8,094 bases of DNA, from positions 1 to 8,094 of the forward strand of contig CAITOD010000314.1 of NCBI GenBank assembly GCA_903893935.1, written 5' to 3'. The notes below the pieces were generated by a model. That model was not told where the DNA came from. It was given only the letters and a program-made list of their open reading frames with translations, and did not search any database. Numbering within the stretch: the stretch's first letter is position 1; the number at the start of each line of letters is the position of its first letter. This document shows, piece after piece, positions 6,169-8,094 of this stretch. A program made the position numbers and the translations under genes. This DNA comes from an uncultured Sphingomonadales bacterium (lineage in GTDB: Bacteria; Pseudomonadota; Alphaproteobacteria; Sphingomonadales; Sphingomonadaceae).

Positions 6169-6840
6169 TCAGAGAAACAGGCTGTGGATGACTTCGACAA
6201 CGCGCCCGTTGTCGATATCGACCAGCAGGATGTCGTTGTAATACCGCACCCAGCGATAGGACCCCCAGGCCGGGGGCAAGTGATAGATCGCCGGGTTTTC
6301 GATCAGGTAGCGGTCGCTCAGAAATTCGGCACCCAGCACCGCGCCGACGTCGATCGGGGCATAGGCATAGCCGCCGAACGGTGGATAATACAGGCCGGGA
6401 CGGAACAACGCGGTGTGCGTGGCCCGCCAGGTGACCCAGTCAAAGCGCTGATCGGTGTGCCAGCCGGTGTTCCATCCCGGCGCGGCCGCCATCGCGCTTG
6501 ACGGCGGCTGGGCAGACGCCGCGCTGATGCTTTGCGCCGCAGCGGCGGTGGCTTGGCCAGGCGCTGCGCCGGACGCCAGCGCGGTGCCTGTGCGCGGTGC
6601 CTGATGATGCGCGCCGGCTCGTGCCGCGTGCACGCGCGGGGCGTGCGCCACATGTGCCGTTTTCGGAGGAGCCGCGGCATGGCTCGCGGGTGCAGCGGCT
6701 GGTTGCGCGGCGGCGGTTGTCGTGCCGGCGTGCCGGACGGCATGCACGCTGCCGTGCTGCGCTTCCTTGGCTGGTGCGGGGCCGGCTGCCAGCGCGAGGC
6801 CGATTGCAGCACACAGGAATGCGCGGTTTGCCGGATGCAT
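6169..6840 (-). CDS. RcnB-family periplasmic protein with Ala/His-rich linker
   Basis: From ATG 6840 the protein has 223 residues. GGAG lies 7 bases upstream, and residues 1-24 form a signal peptide (hydrophobic FLCAAIGLALAAG, cut near PAPA or AKA), so a longer in-frame start at 7032, overlapping the next gene, is rejected. Residues 28-120 are a low-complexity Ala/Pro/His/Thr linker. The C-terminal 130-223 contains RYLIENPAIYHLPPAWGSYRWVRYYNDILLVDID in outline, the pattern of RcnB (PF11776), a periplasmic protein that in E. coli limits nickel and cobalt loss through the RcnA pump. There is no rcnA-like pump here, so the metal role is uncertain; many sphingomonads carry several such proteins. 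It converges on the regulator gene with 7 bases between stops. Confidence 0.82.
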   Translation of the reverse strand: MHPANRAFLCAAIGLALAAGPAPAKEAQHGSVHAVRHAGTTTAAAQPAAAPASHAAAPPKTAHVAHAPRVHAARAGAHHQAPRTGTALASGAAPGQATAAAAQSISAASAQPPSSAMAAAPGWNTGWHTDQRFDWVTWRATHTALFRPGLYYPPFGGYAYAPIDVGAVLGAEFLSDRYLIENPAIYHLPPAWGSYRWVRYYNDILLVDIDNGRVVEVIHSLFL

Positions 6841-6904
6841 GCGGAGACTCCGTGCCGGGTCGCTGTTTGCCAGGCGCGACTCGGTTATCCGGTCCGCATT
6901 GTCA

Positions 6905-6945
6905 GGCAGGACCGGTGCACAAATTCTAAAGCCGTGCGTCCTGCC
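6905..6945 (-). terminator. Stem-loop just after ettA
   Basis: GGCAGGAC (6905-6912) and GTCCTGCC (6938-6945) are perfect 8-bp arms. Inside them GCAC (6917-6920) pairs with GTGC (6934-6937), leaving a 4-base bulge on one side. On the minus strand the structure begins 7 bases after the ettA stop codon, the right place for a transcript end. There is no T-run after the stem, so a Rho-assisted or RNA-stabilising role is as likely as intrinsic termination. Confidence 0.5.
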
Positions 6946-6952
6946 GCCCCGG

Positions 6953-8094
<1,142 letters not shown>

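Overview
The window looks like chromosomal DNA of a GC-rich alphaproteobacterium, most likely from the order Sphingomonadales (Novosphingobium or Sphingomonas-like). This is an inference from GC-rich codon use, a class I (archaeal-type) lysyl-tRNA synthetase, an RcnB-fold protein and a winged-helix regulator of a kind I associate with sphingomonads. I see no insertion sequence, phage gene, CRISPR array, tRNA or rRNA.

Layout, left to right. The last 18 codons of a flagellin gene (+) are followed by a GC-rich stem-loop and then by a purine-type phosphoribosyltransferase gene (+, 152-724). A 604-base gap follows. It is not empty: it holds a strikingly AT-rich island (about 27% GC over 891-990) with two abutting perfect 12-bp palindromes. 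It also holds a small minus-strand gene (818-919) for a 33-residue single-pass membrane peptide with a good Shine-Dalgarno sequence, and further palindromes and a leader region in front of lysS. The class I lysyl-tRNA synthetase gene (+, 1329-2999) runs tail to tail into a two-gene minus-strand operon: a 2OG-Fe(II) prolyl-4-hydroxylase-like gene (4807-5484) translationally coupled through a GTGA overlap to an exported DUF885 putative zinc peptidase (2948-4810). The peptidase and lysS reading frames overlap at their 3' ends by 52 bases.

After a divergent control region with several inverted repeats come a small winged-helix regulator (+, about 5772-6161), a convergent RcnB-family periplasmic protein with an Ala/His-rich linker (-, 6169-6840), and the 3' two thirds of ettA, an ABC-F translation factor (-, 6953 to the right edge).

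Most of the content is ordinary housekeeping and accessory material. The parts most worth a second look are the unannotated-looking membrane micropeptide in its AT-rich palindromic island, the structured lysS leader, the inverted repeats in front of the regulator, and the coupled hydroxylase/peptidase pair. No complete new defence or biosynthetic system is visible.
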